Part shown: positions 43,941 through 55,412 of the stretch, in pieces
How positions within the stretch are numbered: the first letter of the stretch is position 1
Layout of the letters: each line of letters begins with the position of its first letter
Assembly: GCA_038501195.1 (NCBI GenBank)
Contig: JBBPUQ010000010.1
Span: 1,691,501-1,755,500, forward strand
Direction: 5' to 3'
Source: Nemania diffusa
Taxonomy: Eukaryota > Ascomycota > Sordariomycetes > Xylariales > Xylariaceae
Length of the DNA: 64,000 nucleotides
Program-made: the position numbers and the translations under genes
The notes under the pieces: generated by a model
Seen by the model: only the letters and a program-made list of their open reading frames with translations
Database searches by the model: none
What the model was told of the DNA's origin: nothing

Positions 43941-46350
43941 AGAAAGTTCCATTTTTTGTCGATTCGTTAAAAGCTTGAATTTCGCAACCGCGCAAATGCC
44001 GAGATCCACAAGGCGGTCGAATGCACTTGGCCGATTATTGCCTAGCCTCGTGAACCGAAATGGAAGCGGCTTGAAGGATCGTGTGTGGGATGGTGTGTTG
44101 ACGTTGCATTTATGTGCTGATTGCTTTGCTGACATTGTTGGCTCTCATGAAACATTCATTCATTGATCCCCGCTGAATTTGGGCGACGAGTTGGATTGGA
44201 TGATTGTTTTGGGCGTGGTTCCTGTCACATTAGCGGTGCTCAGTCATCAAGCTCCCAAGTATCTACGTAGTACGCAGTACTATAGTCGGGCAGGAACTTG
44301 CGAAACCTATCAACGAAGCTCTATTGTCTTTTAGAACTAAGACAATACCATCGAAGATAAAAGGCGGTTGAATCGCTGACCCCACGAATTTATCTCTATG
44401 CCGTATTAACGAAATCACTTCTGGCATTAGGTAGACAAAACCATCAAGTCAGCAGAGTCATGCAATAGATACCTCGCAGCCACTAACAAATAAGCATTGA
44501 AACCCATATGTAGGGATGCAACGCCGCTCATTTGCTCGGCTTATAGGCCTGGGCCCTAAAAAAAAAGTAGCTACATAATCACACACAGTGCTTACGGCTG
44601 AGAATACCGTACTGTGTATGTACGCATGTCAGCTCATTTCATGATACCTAGGTATGTATGTAGTTGAATTCCTGAGCAAATGGAAAGACGCTTGTCGGTA
44701 GCCCGCCGCTTATAAGCCACGAAAGGGTCGGAATACGACGTTTTGACTTCGGTGGTGGGCTCGGACCTTGTAACTAACAACGCTTTAGATCATTCTTGAC
44801 GGATCTTTGTTCGTTTGAATTAACAATTCCCGGGAAGATTAGCGCTAATTTGAAGTTGCGTATGAGGGGTTGGTTGGTGACTGGCTGGCTTGGCCGTCAC
44901 AAGATAGGTACAGTACTCCGTCGTCACAATGCATAGTGCCATACCTAGCGTATGTACTTACAGTAGAATGTCACCTCCCCTACCCCCCGGTAACAGCAGT
45001 GTGATGCCTGCTCCGTTTGTGCTGTAATGAGCCGTGTCGCTCGGGCATGCCAGAATATTTATTCTGTATTGCAGCTAGGTGCCTACATAGCATCGTGTGC
45101 GTTTCTTTTTTTGTTAGCGGCCTGCAAGATAACAGCATCGTTCTGGTGGTGCTTGTTCGTTACGCGAGGGTTTCCACGATGTGGATATTGCTCTTTTACT
45201 TTCCTCTAATCAGTGCTTTAATTTATTCCATATAGGACCCATAACAGCGCCGTGACCTCGACTCGTGACAGAGCAAATCCTTTCCCTTTGTCGATCAATG
45301 ATAATTTCGAAGATGATATTATCAGGTCATCGATGCCGGAGCCTCACTTTCCCTTCTGCAAGACTGAGGGCCGGACGTACCTATTGCAAGCCTGAGATGC
45401 TTTTCGTACTATTGATATAAGTATATATATCAACTCAGTATTATCTACTATATGTAGGAAAGGGAGGGCTGCACTCTGAAGTACTTTGTATAAGCTAAAA
45501 CAATAAGGTATGTAGATAAGGTAGCTGTGACTTAGGCTGACTGGGGAAGGGTTATGGGTTGTTAGGCGGGGGAAACCAGGGCGACGCTTGCTTGATTCGC
45601 TCGAGATTTTAAAGGCGAAAGCCAAGATGAAGCTGAAGCAGGGGAATTATCTTGCCAAATCGACATACTTGCATGCACAGTACATTCGCACTGTATATAC
45701 GATATGCCAGGCTCCCGGCAAATGGTATCATCAGTAATCCACTGTACGTATGCACAGTACTGTAAATACCTGGCCTCCATTAACTCTATTGGTGGTGCCG
45801 TGTATGTATGCATAGGTATACTTACCTTAGGTTAAGCACTACTAAACTCGTCTCTGTTTCCATTTTGGTTTAACGTGCAGCCTAGACCAGGTACATAGAT
45901 TCTCTAGTCGGTACTCGGGTAGGCAAGTAACCTTAGGCATGTATTTATTGTGGTGTACGTAGGCATCGTGGCGGATCTATTGACGCAGTAGGAAGGGGTA
46001 CCGAGAGCATACAGTAATTGTTGTAGCACCTAGCTTCAGTTGGGGGCTGCTGACTTCTTACATATGCAGTTCATGTTTATTTTGGATACCTATCTACATA
46101 ATGTATACGCATAATAGGTATGGTACTTTATATTTAGAACGTAGCCGAGTGTTTTGCAATGCTTTTTACCATACCGTACATGTCTACTCTGTATTGCGTA
46201 CTCTACTTACTCAATATTGATCTGGCTAGCTGCTTACATCTATCCCTGCAGCTATTAAGTATTAGGGCAATGTAATTACAACCAGCCAAAATTGTGTTTG
46301 CTACCTATATATGTACCTACCTAATGTTTAAGCTGGCTGAAGGCAGCATA

Positions 46351-46400
46351 CCTACCTAGGTAGGTAGTTTAACATACTTCAGGTAGGTAGGTAGGTAGGC
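46351..46400. repeat. (TAGG)n tandem with CCTACCTAGGTAGG palindrome
   Basis: CCTACCTAGGTAGGTAG at 46351-46367 is palindromic, and AGGTAGGTAGGTAGGTAGG at 46381-46399 is a tandem of the 4-nt unit. This suggests how the dispersed family may grow by slippage. Confidence 0.6.
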
Positions 46401-47299
46401 GTCGGTATGCGTAGATACCTACCATTGGGGGCCGCTGCCTTGTTTCGCACTTGCCTATGTAACGTATTTATCTTTGTTACGATCCGTGTATACAGTAAAG
46501 CACAACATCGTATCGTACTGTATATATAGGTGCGGCTGGTTGGTATGTAAATGATAGTCAGCTTCTCAGCTCTCGGCGGAATAAACAGTGCTCCTTGTTA
46601 CCAGGTGTGTTTATGGGTGTTACAATACAGGATAGTGCTCTGTCTAACGACTCCCTATCTAGGGAGTATGTATGTAGATACCTAGATATAGGAGGGTGAC
46701 TATACTTAAATAGGTAAATATCATAGTGCCTCTGGTAGGTAGGTATCTACATGGTAGGCAGTACGCTAGACGTAACAGCCGTATCCCATTGTCTAACGTA
46801 AGTACACTGTACATATCCCTGCCTGCTAGTGAGGGCCCAGTGCGTCTTCGCCCCTGCAGTCTCTTCCCTTAACGCGGCCCACACTTTCTCAGCACTATCT
46901 CTATCTACCTCTTCTGTCAAGATCCAAGCCTTTTTCCTGGTCTTTGTTTCCATCCCACACTCAACCACACCCTCGTGCTCGCCACAACCGCTAGAGTTTT
47001 AGTCCGAATGCTTATGAAAGCAGCCCGACTACCGACAAATCGACGTTTTCCTTGCGAATGTGAAGGGTAGGGCATAGGGGTTTCCGTCTATGTTCTACGC
47101 TCATTCAGAGGATTGAACCGCTCCGCGAGTTGGCTGCCACTGCCCGGATGTGTGAAGGTATTCGCTTGCACGCTACCGACCAGTCGCCCTTGATCCCGCG
47201 CACCTCACTCAATCCAGCTCTTTGCTGTCCCTGAAGTCGGTTGCACGGCTGACTGGCTCGGAACAAGCTTCTGGGTCGACGTCAGCAACACGCGAGCGT

Positions 47300-50233
47300 A
47301 TGCCTCGCGCTTCAGCATCGGCAAAGCGACAAAACGGTGCCTCGAACCATCGCGATACCAAGCACGAGAATGGACTTGTAGGCCCGGGGAAACGTATCCC
47401 CAGACAGGCGCAACAACACCAGCAGAAAGGCCAAGGTCACCTCAATGGCAGCGTCCCCTCCAAATCCTCGACGCTCCAGCAACAAACCCAGTTTGCCGCC
47501 GAAGATGCAACCATCTCGTCTGCTCCCTCGACGCCTCCTGCTACCGCGAACGGCTTTTCTAAGCATACCGCCGATCTTCACGTCAACTCGCGATCTACCG
47601 AATCTTTGAGGCGTTCTTCGCTCGGCGCGTATTCGGAAACATCATCTGCTGAGTCCTTCAATTCTCATGCCGCAAACCCCACGATGGAGGACAATCACCG
47701 CCGCATTGATGTGAACACCACCAAAGGCTCCAATGTCCACCGCGATCCTGGTCCGCTCGAGTTTGCTTTCTCGGTTCTACGATTATGTCCGCTACAAGAC
47801 ACCATTGCTATCCTCATTGTCTTGATGTATTTCTCGCCTCTGGTTTCCTCCGGCATCTACTTGCTCTTCACTTTGCTTACTCTTGTGACAAGCAATGCCA
47901 TGACTTTGCGCGACATGTTTGAATGGAATTTCGGCGCCCCTTCTCTGGCAACGGTTATCTGCGTCGACGGTATTGTGGTTTTGATCTGGCTCTTTCTGTG
48001 GGGCCCGATACAGCGTGTCATACTCGACTTGGCGCAGATGGTCATTGCTTTGGGTTTGGGGGGCGGTTCCAGTTCCAGAGATGGGGGTTCTATGAAGAAT
48101 ACCCTCATATGTCTCAGCATGATCCTACTGTCTCATGTATTGCGCCAATCTAAGGCGAGATACTCACCTTTTGGCTCTCTGTTTGGGTCAAGTCGCTTCA
48201 TGACTCCCGACCTGGACGACCCACTCGAAGGTGCGGGTGCTCTAAGGGGCTATGACATAGTGCAATCGGGTTGGTTTGGGTGGGCTAGGAGCCTTCTAGC
48301 CATCCACATACTAACACAAGGTCTAATAAAATACATACGCGACTGGTATCTAAGGCGAGAGAGACGGGATAGTCTGGCTCATAATGCCACCGACCCAGAG
48401 GCTGGAAAGTCGTACACCCCAGATGTTGACGGTGGATTCTCGACGCCGGATAGCGATGCGGCAACGTTGCAAAATTCCACTGCTTTAACCACAAAAAAGA
48501 AAAGAAAACAAAGCGCTCAGGTTAGAAATCGCCAACCTTTATGGGCAGCTATAGCGAGTACAAAAATTGTCGTTGTCAGAGAGTACGAATTCACTCATGC
48601 CGCGGCGGAGTCCGCTGGTTCCAACGCTACTGATATACATAACTTGGGAAATGCTCCATTTAACTCTCAGCCCGGACAAATCTGGACTACATATATCGGC
48701 TGCGACGAGGTGTGTTTCAGCACTAGCCAATTTCCGACTCACCAATCGAACGAAGCCACTCAAGACAACTCCAAGGATAATTTATCGAAACCCTTCTACG
48801 TGAGAGTGAATAACGCTATATGGCAGGCCACCCGGATGACGCCAGTTGAAGTTTGCGAGGAAGACTCAAGTCTTGGAGTTCGTTGGAGGGGGGATATCTA
48901 TGGTTTAACTACCATGAGAAACTACGAGTGTGAATTTGTCTGCTCTGTCACTCATGAAGTCTTGTTCTCAACAAGCATTAGAACTGCTCCGCCTAAATCT
49001 ACAGATGCAGATGCAGCGAGTTCGAAGGCTTCTAATCGACGTCACCTTCGACCAGACTCTCCCATAACCACCCTGAAGACATCTATTGCTGCAAGCGAGA
49101 GTAAACTAGTAGAAGAAAAGACTAGGCAGAAAGCACTACGCAAAGAATCCCACAGGAAGGTGAATGCTATGAAGAAAGAGAACGAGAAGCTCTCTGCAGC
49201 CGTGCAGACGGCAGGGACAGGCGATGACAAACTTCGGCAGAAAATCCAGCAAAATGCTACGCATCAGAAACAGGCTGAGCAGGCTATGGCTAGTTTGGAG
49301 CTGGAATTGAAAGGGATCGAAAAAATTCCCGAATCGCTGAAGTCTTCATGGAAAAGCAAACAATCTGCCTGGGCAAATGAAAAGGCTAAGTTCGATGGCG
49401 CGGTGGCAACCTTGAAAAGTTTTAAGGCCTCTGTTGAAGAAGGAATCAAAAGCTTGGAGTACGAAAAGACCGGCCTACAAGCGAAGCGAAACAAGATTAG
49501 TGGGCGTATTGCTAAAGTTGACGGCGAGCTCGCCCGTATTACGGATGCGAACGCTCGTGGCCTTGACGAGGCAGAGCGTCGTCGCCAGGCCAGGGACACC
49601 TTCCAAAATGATATCGCCCGGAATGAGCGAGACTCAGTCTCGCGCATTAACGATGTCGATTCTGGCGCTTTCAACAAGGAACAGGAAAACCTAGTCCTAA
49701 AGGCTCAGCTTGACTCTTTCCATACGCAACAGGTAGCCTATACGTACACGGGATCATACGAGAATTTCGCTGAAGCCTCCGGCCAATTTGCACAGGCAGG
49801 TCCCTCGAGCCACGCGCAGCCGAACGCAACTAGCACAGTTTCGTACGATGCAGCTGCTGCATGGAATAATAGCCTCTACCAGAACTCGCTCTGGGGCCCG
49901 TCCCCCCTAGCCTCTGCTTTTGTCCCCCACGCGACAGCGGCACCGCACCGCCATCAGCACACAGCGAAATCTAGAGGTCGATCATCTTCCATGCTAAGCA
50001 ATATTTCTGGCTTCACTCAAAGCAGCGGCGGGGATGCCGACGAGAGGATAAGCGACTCCCAAGGCACAGTACAAGCTCACAAGAGTCTCGGGCCTCCCCC
50101 AGGCTTTGGCTTTCCACAGAACGCCGGGCATTCCGGCGACTATGAGGCCGTTAGTGATGGCACTGGCAGTCTTAGCGGTGGCAGCATGGGAAGTGGGAGC
50201 TTTCGGGATCCAACGAGCCCTCCGCCGTCTTGA
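47300..50233 (+). CDS. acrB: Ubiquitination network signalling protein AcrB homologue
   Basis: Homologue of Aspergillus nidulans AcrB, linked genetically to the CreB/CreD deubiquitination network and to acriflavine resistance; membrane-associated. Single exon, 977 aa from ATG 47300 (MPRASASAKRQNG); the open frame extends 26 codons upstream without an ATG. Residues 1-155 are basic and low complexity. A hydrophobic block follows with TM segments at about 166-196 (AILIVLMYFSPLVSSGIYLL), about 214-236 (SLATVICVDGIVVLIWLFLW) and about 268-282. The middle has a beta-rich segment (PFYVRVNNAIWQATRMTPVE). A long coiled coil spans about 590-785 (LVEEKTRQKALRKESHRKV onward). The C-terminal 190 residues are Ser/Gly/Gln-rich. 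It lies alone between two long intergenic regions. Confidence 0.88.
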   Translation: MPRASASAKRQNGASNHRDTKHENGLVGPGKRIPRQAQQHQQKGQGHLNGSVPSKSSTLQQQTQFAAEDATISSAPSTPPATANGFSKHTADLHVNSRSTESLRRSSLGAYSETSSAESFNSHAANPTMEDNHRRIDVNTTKGSNVHRDPGPLEFAFSVLRLCPLQDTIAILIVLMYFSPLVSSGIYLLFTLLTLVTSNAMTLRDMFEWNFGAPSLATVICVDGIVVLIWLFLWGPIQRVILDLAQMVIALGLGGGSSSRDGGSMKNTLICLSMILLSHVLRQSKARYSPFGSLFGSSRFMTPDLDDPLEGAGALRGYDIVQSGWFGWARSLLAIHILTQGLIKYIRDWYLRRERRDSLAHNATDPEAGKSYTPDVDGGFSTPDSDAATLQNSTALTTKKKRKQSAQVRNRQPLWAAIASTKIVVVREYEFTHAAAESAGSNATDIHNLGNAPFNSQPGQIWTTYIGCDEVCFSTSQFPTHQSNEATQDNSKDNLSKPFYVRVNNAIWQATRMTPVEVCEEDSSLGVRWRGDIYGLTTMRNYECEFVCSVTHEVLFSTSIRTAPPKSTDADAASSKASNRRHLRPDSPITTLKTSIAASESKLVEEKTRQKALRKESHRKVNAMKKENEKLSAAVQTAGTGDDKLRQKIQQNATHQKQAEQAMASLELELKGIEKIPESLKSSWKSKQSAWANEKAKFDGAVATLKSFKASVEEGIKSLEYEKTGLQAKRNKISGRIAKVDGELARITDANARGLDEAERRRQARDTFQNDIARNERDSVSRINDVDSGAFNKEQENLVLKAQLDSFHTQQVAYTYTGSYENFAEASGQFAQAGPSSHAQPNATSTVSYDAAAAWNNSLYQNSLWGPSPLASAFVPHATAAPHRHQHTAKSRGRSSSMLSNISGFTQSSGGDADERISDSQGTVQAHKSLGPPPGFGFPQNAGHSGDYEAVSDGTGSLSGGSMGSGSFRDPTSPPPS

Positions 50234-51330
50234 TGACAAGCCCATATTAGGCAGTAGACCCAAGCGATAGCCTGACTTCGATGTTCTAGTTCGGTAACAT
50301 CTTCGGTAGGCCACGAGTAGATTCAACTAGCGCAATGAAAAGCTTTGTTATGCATTCACTACTATTAATCGTTATTCTAAGTATCTAGGAATTTATGTGA
50401 TATGCTAGGTGCTCCCCAAGTATTCAAAAGTGGGTTGTTTATGTGGTTTTTTATTACCGTACGCTACGATTAGTATAATAGGGGCCGTATGTTTTAAACC
50501 TTGTAATAATGTAGACTGTAGACAATGCTACCTACCTGTCTACCTCTTGATATCTCCGAGCTCTTCCCTACGATTTCTACAGTAACTCGCAATTTACTCT
50601 TTGAAGCAATAAGAAACCGAAATATGTGACACAAAGCGTCCTACAATCATTTACATCAATAAGCTTACCTGTACATATAAGTTGCTATTATTGTAGCATA
50701 GGTACAGAATACTTACGTAGGAAAGAAGAGGTGCGGGTGAACTGACGTATATTTAGACAAAGGCATCGGAATTCGGGAACTCCGTTCCTCCAACTCCGAC
50801 TACGTTGAATCTCTGGCATAGAGTAGTTACGCAACCATCTGTTTGATCTGTTTGTCCCTGTGGCTAAGTTTTTTCTTTTGGATAAACTAGGCGCTCTTTT
50901 ACTAATTCCCCCAAGTGCTACATTAAGACAACTAGAATCTCTCTCCATTCTGCTTAGAAAGAGCCTCTCAAATAATTTGTAAGATTCGCTTATATTCCCA
51001 ACGGTCGAGGAGATTTCAATCCCGACCGACTTAGACTCCTCGTCTTCAATTCCGGTCCGCACCCTCGAGTTCTTCAACTGTTCCTAATTCATTTTTCCGG
51101 TATTAGAGTCGATTTTAATGTCGTTGGATACTCCTACAGCTGTTTGATTTTAGAATATCATACTGCACTGCAGAGTTGGGCGATGTGACCCAGCAGTCGC
51201 CAATCCCGGTCACATCGCCTCATCGCAAATCCGTGCTCGCTTGATAGCTACATACCTCTTTCAGCAATAGGTACCGTCTAGATTGGTCCTCGTTTTATTT
51301 ATCTAGTGCTCGGTAGTCTCCACTCAGGCC
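50234..51330. other. Intergenic region upstream of Zn2Cys6 gene
   Basis: 3' end of acrB and promoter of the regulator. The minus-strand ORF at 50688..51077 (129 codons) begins at TTG, is Ser/Arg-rich and resembles no family. No repeats stand out. Confidence 0.45.
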
Positions 51331-54040
51331 ATGGCGGCGGCGCAAACATCACCAGCATTGCTTGAACAGTCGGACACCCCAACTCGCGCATCAGCGCCCT
51401 ACGGCCAGGCTTGCACCAACTGTGCGAAGGCCAAGTGCAAATGCATCCTCGTGGTCCAGACCAATCCCGGCTCAGGGCGTGGCTCTTCTCGGCCGACCTG
51501 TGAGCGGTGCGCTCGTCTAGGTCGAGAATGCAAACCATCAAACACCGTTAGGAAGCGGGGAGGTGCGGGTTCTAGACGTGCCGCCGGCCGCTCTGCCTCG
51601 TCAGATGTCTCGAACGGCATATCCGCCGCGAGCAGGGCCGCCAACCTCGAACAAAAGTTAGAGGACCTCGTGGCGATCCTGAAGGCCCAGACTGGCTCTG
51701 TTCCTGGTCAAGCTTCCTCTCAGCCGGATGCCGGCCAGCCATATCGGCAGGGGATATCAGAGCAGAATGCAAGGGCAGAGCTTGGAGTTGTTCCAGCCTC
51801 GGTACCTAGACGGCGCTCAAATAATATGGGTAACGGGATTGCGGCTAGCGGGCCAACTGTGATCACGCCCGCTTCGACTAGCTATGCGACATGCTCGACA
51901 GCCGATTCGACTCCCAGCCCGCTGCCGGCACCGGCAGATGATACTCTCACATCTACTGCTGAGGCTGAAGCAACGCTCGCGTTTTTCCGGCAACATCACC
52001 TCAAGACCTTTCCCTTTGTATACATTCCACCAGACACGACGTATGTAGACCCCTGTTATCAGACCCTTGTTATCAGACCCTTTGTCTGTGTACCGTACCC
52101 TTTATCCCGCCCTTGGGATTTACGTAAAAGGGGTGATCATGTAACTTACTCACTTCTCCTACTAGGGCTGCGCAGCTGCAGCGTGACCGCCCGTATTTGT
52201 GGCTTAACATCAGTGCAATATGCTGCAGATCGCCAATCAAACAGGCGTCTCTCAGCCTTCGAACTCGGTCAGAGCTTGCGCATAGGATTCTGATTACCTG
52301 TGAGCGGAACATTGACATATTGTTAGGAGCTATTTGTCTCCTCGGATGGTACGTATATTCGATCTCGACTTAGAACAGTGATTACACTCGGCTTCAGCAA
52401 ACCCCACTGACACGGATTCCTGTATAGGACTACGCACTTATGTTTCAAGCCTACCATGAGTGCTGTCATAGGCATGGCCATAGCGGTCGTGACTGATCTT
52501 CGTCTCGATAAACCGGTACGTAGTTTCGGAGTCGCTTGTTTCCCTCTCTTATGGCTTTGGTTTTCGTTACTGCTATATACTCTGGGCACTACGCATCGCC
52601 CCTATTATCTAATCAACCACTGACCCCTCGGCCTCGACAGAGCCATGATGATGACCCCCGTGTCATGAATTGTTTTAAATCGGCCCACTTTGTCAGGACT
52701 CCCCATTCTATAGTTCGGACAATGGAGGAGAGGAGAGCCACATTAGCATGCTATGTTATATGCTTAAGGTAATTCCAGCATTCCTATTTTATTAGTTCCC
52801 CTGTCCGCTTTAGATATATCAACGGCTCAACAGTAAACTAATGAGAGGCCTATTGCTGATAAAAATTTCTTAGTGGTTCCTCATTTCTGAAATGCTCAAC
52901 CATGCGCTGGACACCTCAGATGGAGGATAGTCTAAAGATTCTAACTGCCAATCCTGAGTGTGAGGGGGACCAAATCTTGGTTTTGATGGTACGTATACAG
53001 AGACTCGCAGATATCATATCTCAATCCCAGGCGACATGGGCCTCTGAGACTGGCGGCTACAGCACTTTGAAGCCGCCAGTCAATATCTACATCAAATATT
53101 TTAAGCAGTGTCTACAAACTATCAAGGATCAACTACCCGAATCTTTGAAGGATCATCGTGAGTCTACCTCATTCTGTAATTCTGAGGAGTGCTGTTATAG
53201 CCTTGACAAATCTAACTCATCTTCTGCTCCCTAGGATTAGCGACATCTCTAATCCTATCCGCGGAAATGACTATTTCAGAAATCCCCTTTTCGAATATAG
53301 CGTGCTGGAACAGCCACATCCCAGAATTGCACACACCAGACACGAACCCGCAGCCATGCGTAGGCGGGGCGCCATCTCACAGCGCCCGACCCATGGACAT
53401 CGGACGGCTCGAAGCGAGCTTCGCCACGCTGCAGGCCAGCAAGGCCCAGCTCGAGCACTTCCTGACCTTCGAGCTCGCCGACCACGTGGGCCTGTCCTTC
53501 CCCGTGCTGCTGAACTTCTTCCGCTCCGCGCAGAGCCTGTACCGCCTGCACCTGATCGTCGACCCGGGCTGGGACCACGCCGCCGTCGCCGGCAGCATCG
53601 ACCTGCCGGCCGCCATGGAGCTCGTCGCCCACCGCTACGACCAGATCCCGGCGCTCTACGGCTTCCTGGACGAGACGGACGCCGACGGCAACGAGGTCAC
53701 GAATTTCTACTCGAAATGCGCTAAGACGTTCACTGCCACGTTGCCGATGTGGCGGGCGAACTTCGCGCAGGCCGAGGCGGCGAGGATGGGCTCGGACGCG
53801 AGCGCAGGCACAGGCGCGGAAGTCGGCGTCGGCGCTGCTGTTGGTGAGGGGACCGGGCCCCACGCCCCGTTGCCTATGATGGGTGTCGTGAACCCGACGC
53901 TCGGAGGCCGGGTGAACTATCCGGGGATGAATAACTTCATGTTGCCGGAGCTGTTCCCCATGGACTTCTCCCTGGACGAAGTCTGGAGCAACGACATCCT
54001 GTCCTCGTGGGACGCGGGTATGATTGGTCCCATGCAGTAG
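51331..54040 (+). CDS. Zn2Cys6 (fungal binuclear cluster) transcription factor
   Basis: Nuclear sequence-specific regulator. Six exons, 51331..52040, 52166..52348, 52428..52515, 52641..52768, 52874..53157 and 53235..54040, all phase-consistent, give 732 aa. The DNA-binding domain has C28-x2-C31-x6-C38-x18-C57-x2-C60-x6-C67; the 18-residue central loop is unusually long and Gly/Ser-rich, and an extra Cys36 is present. A short coiled coil (ANLEQKLEDLVAILKAQ) follows. The middle homology region runs FPFVYIPPDTT, AAQLQRDRPYLWLNISAICC, ERNIDILLGAICLLGW, FKPTMSAVIGMAIAV, VTDLRLDKP, FKSAHFVRTP and TMRWTPQMEDSLKIL. The C-terminus is acidic/hydrophobic (PMDFSLDEVWSNDILSSWD), a candidate activation segment. 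The last exon has much higher third-position GC than the first five. It lies upstream of the MFS pump on the same strand. Confidence 0.9.
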
Positions 54041-55277
54041 CCCTACACCATCTTTATCGCATTCTGCCTCGGGGAGCGGCGGTAATAGCACGATGGCGCC
54101 GAGTTGGGAAGATGACTGCTTTGTGTAACATCGTAATGTGTGGACTGTATCTATATTGTATATCGCGGAAGACGGGTCGGGCGGGCGTTCTATGACACCG
54201 CGCGGGCTGGGGACGGATTTAAGGCAAGGCTTAGAAGAACAACGGATTATGTCGCAGGTTGCTGTGTTTCTACTAGACTACTACACACATGCCCGGAAGT
54301 TACGGGCATCAATCACATAAGAATAACCCTTTGTGAAACGAGGGTCCGCTGACGTAGGGTGGCTTATTTATATTGATTAGACATGTAGCAATGACTCAGG
54401 GAACTCATACTCATGAGTAAAAGCGTATTTATTTCACGGGATGGCTTGATTGCTTTTTTTAAATGGTGTATGAGAGGCAGGACTATATCATCACAGGAGG
54501 AGGAAGCAGGATACCGGCCTTGCGCATACGATACGAGTTTTTCTGACATACCAATAAGGCGAGGTATCAAGGTCGACTTTATACGTTAGGCACACACATC
54601 CATCAGCTTAGGGGCGATACGCGTGAGTAGGCTGTGTGTTGGTGTAATTTTGGATTGAGATTATAATCTTTTCATTTCTTCGACGACCAAAGGCCGCTGC
54701 ACTGAAACCCGTAGCTTGGCATGCGATGTATGCGTAGATCTATCTACCCATGACAACGTGGAGCGAATGGGTGGCTTTTTATGGAGTTTGCGGGAAGAGG
54801 GAGTTTCCGTGAGTTGCATTAGACTCTGGAGAATATATACTGTACTTAGACTATGCTGCTGTCAATACCTAGGTAGGTAAGCAGCTAGGTTTGAAATCCA
54901 TGGTACGGTTATCGACAAGGGAAAGAAGAGCGGGATTTGAATCCCGTTGTTGACTCATTTAGGTATTTCTCACTTGGTAGTCAGACGCAACGACAATTCT
55001 CTTTGGTTTATATCTATTAGGCACCAACGAAGAGAACAAGCTATTGGCTACCAATTACAGGCTGAGTCTATTGGTAGGTTTGTTTGCGTCTCCAAGGGCT
55101 ACAAGCAGGGGAACATTGTTAGAAGCACCGGATTTCGGCATTCGGGATGCTAGCTTGCCCCTATTACGTTAGACTGGGGGATGAAATGGAGAAGGATGAA
55201 AGTAGAGTGAGATGAACCAGGAACAGATAAATAGAAACAGCTGCGGCTGTACCTGACAGATTGTAGGTTGGGTGGGA
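54041..55277. other. Intergenic region between regulator and pump
   Basis: About 1.2 kb holding the regulator 3' end and pump promoter. Contains a tRNA T-arm-like palindrome at 54930-54945 and one CTAGGTAGGTAAG word near 54870. No supported ORF. Confidence 0.45.
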
Positions 55278-55286
55278 TATATAAAA
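55278..55286 (+). promoter_or_regulatory. TATA box of the MFS gene
   Basis: TATATAAAA about 127 nt upstream of the ATG at 55413, at a normal distance for a fungal inducible promoter. Confidence 0.55.
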
Positions 55287-55412
55287 CAGTCGAGCTATGA
55301 TTTGAGCGTCCTAATCGACTCTTGCACGCCGGAAACTAGTAGCCTTCGCGATTTGCGCTCACAGGCGGTAGTAAAGCAAACGCAGTATAAGATCGGAGCG
55401 GTGGCCCCCACA

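Larger units (their letters stand above)
41835..47299. other. 5.5-kb gene desert with structural motifs
   Basis: No ORF here has a recognisable motif or credible splice extension. Features seen: a G-rich run at 42760, a polypyrimidine tract with a hairpin at 43861-43940, and TAGGTA palindromes near 43627-43655, 44646-44660, 45890-45940 and 46310-46400. The last 300 nt are probably acrB promoter and 5' UTR. A 68-codon minus ORF ending at 46747 has a charged, amphipathic look but no support. Confidence 0.5.

Noticed and set aside
46747..46968. 73-codon minus-strand ORF just upstream of acrB
   Set aside because: Amphipathic composition drew attention, but the first codon is not ATG, no family is recognised, and it lies in the probable acrB promoter.
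50688..51077. 129-codon minus-strand ORF between acrB and the Zn2Cys6 gene
   Set aside because: Begins at TTG, Ser/Arg-rich, no motif; likely chance.
52874..52930. Apparent double frameshift in the Zn2Cys6 gene, because another frame reads MLNHALDT
   Set aside because: The chosen frame reads TMRWTPQMEDSLKIL, which fits the RWTP-x-M-type block of this regulator family and needs no indels.
53276..54091. 271-aa minus-strand ORF opposite the last exon of the Zn2Cys6 gene
   Set aside because: Shadow of the GC-rich exon; no motif and no independent start context.
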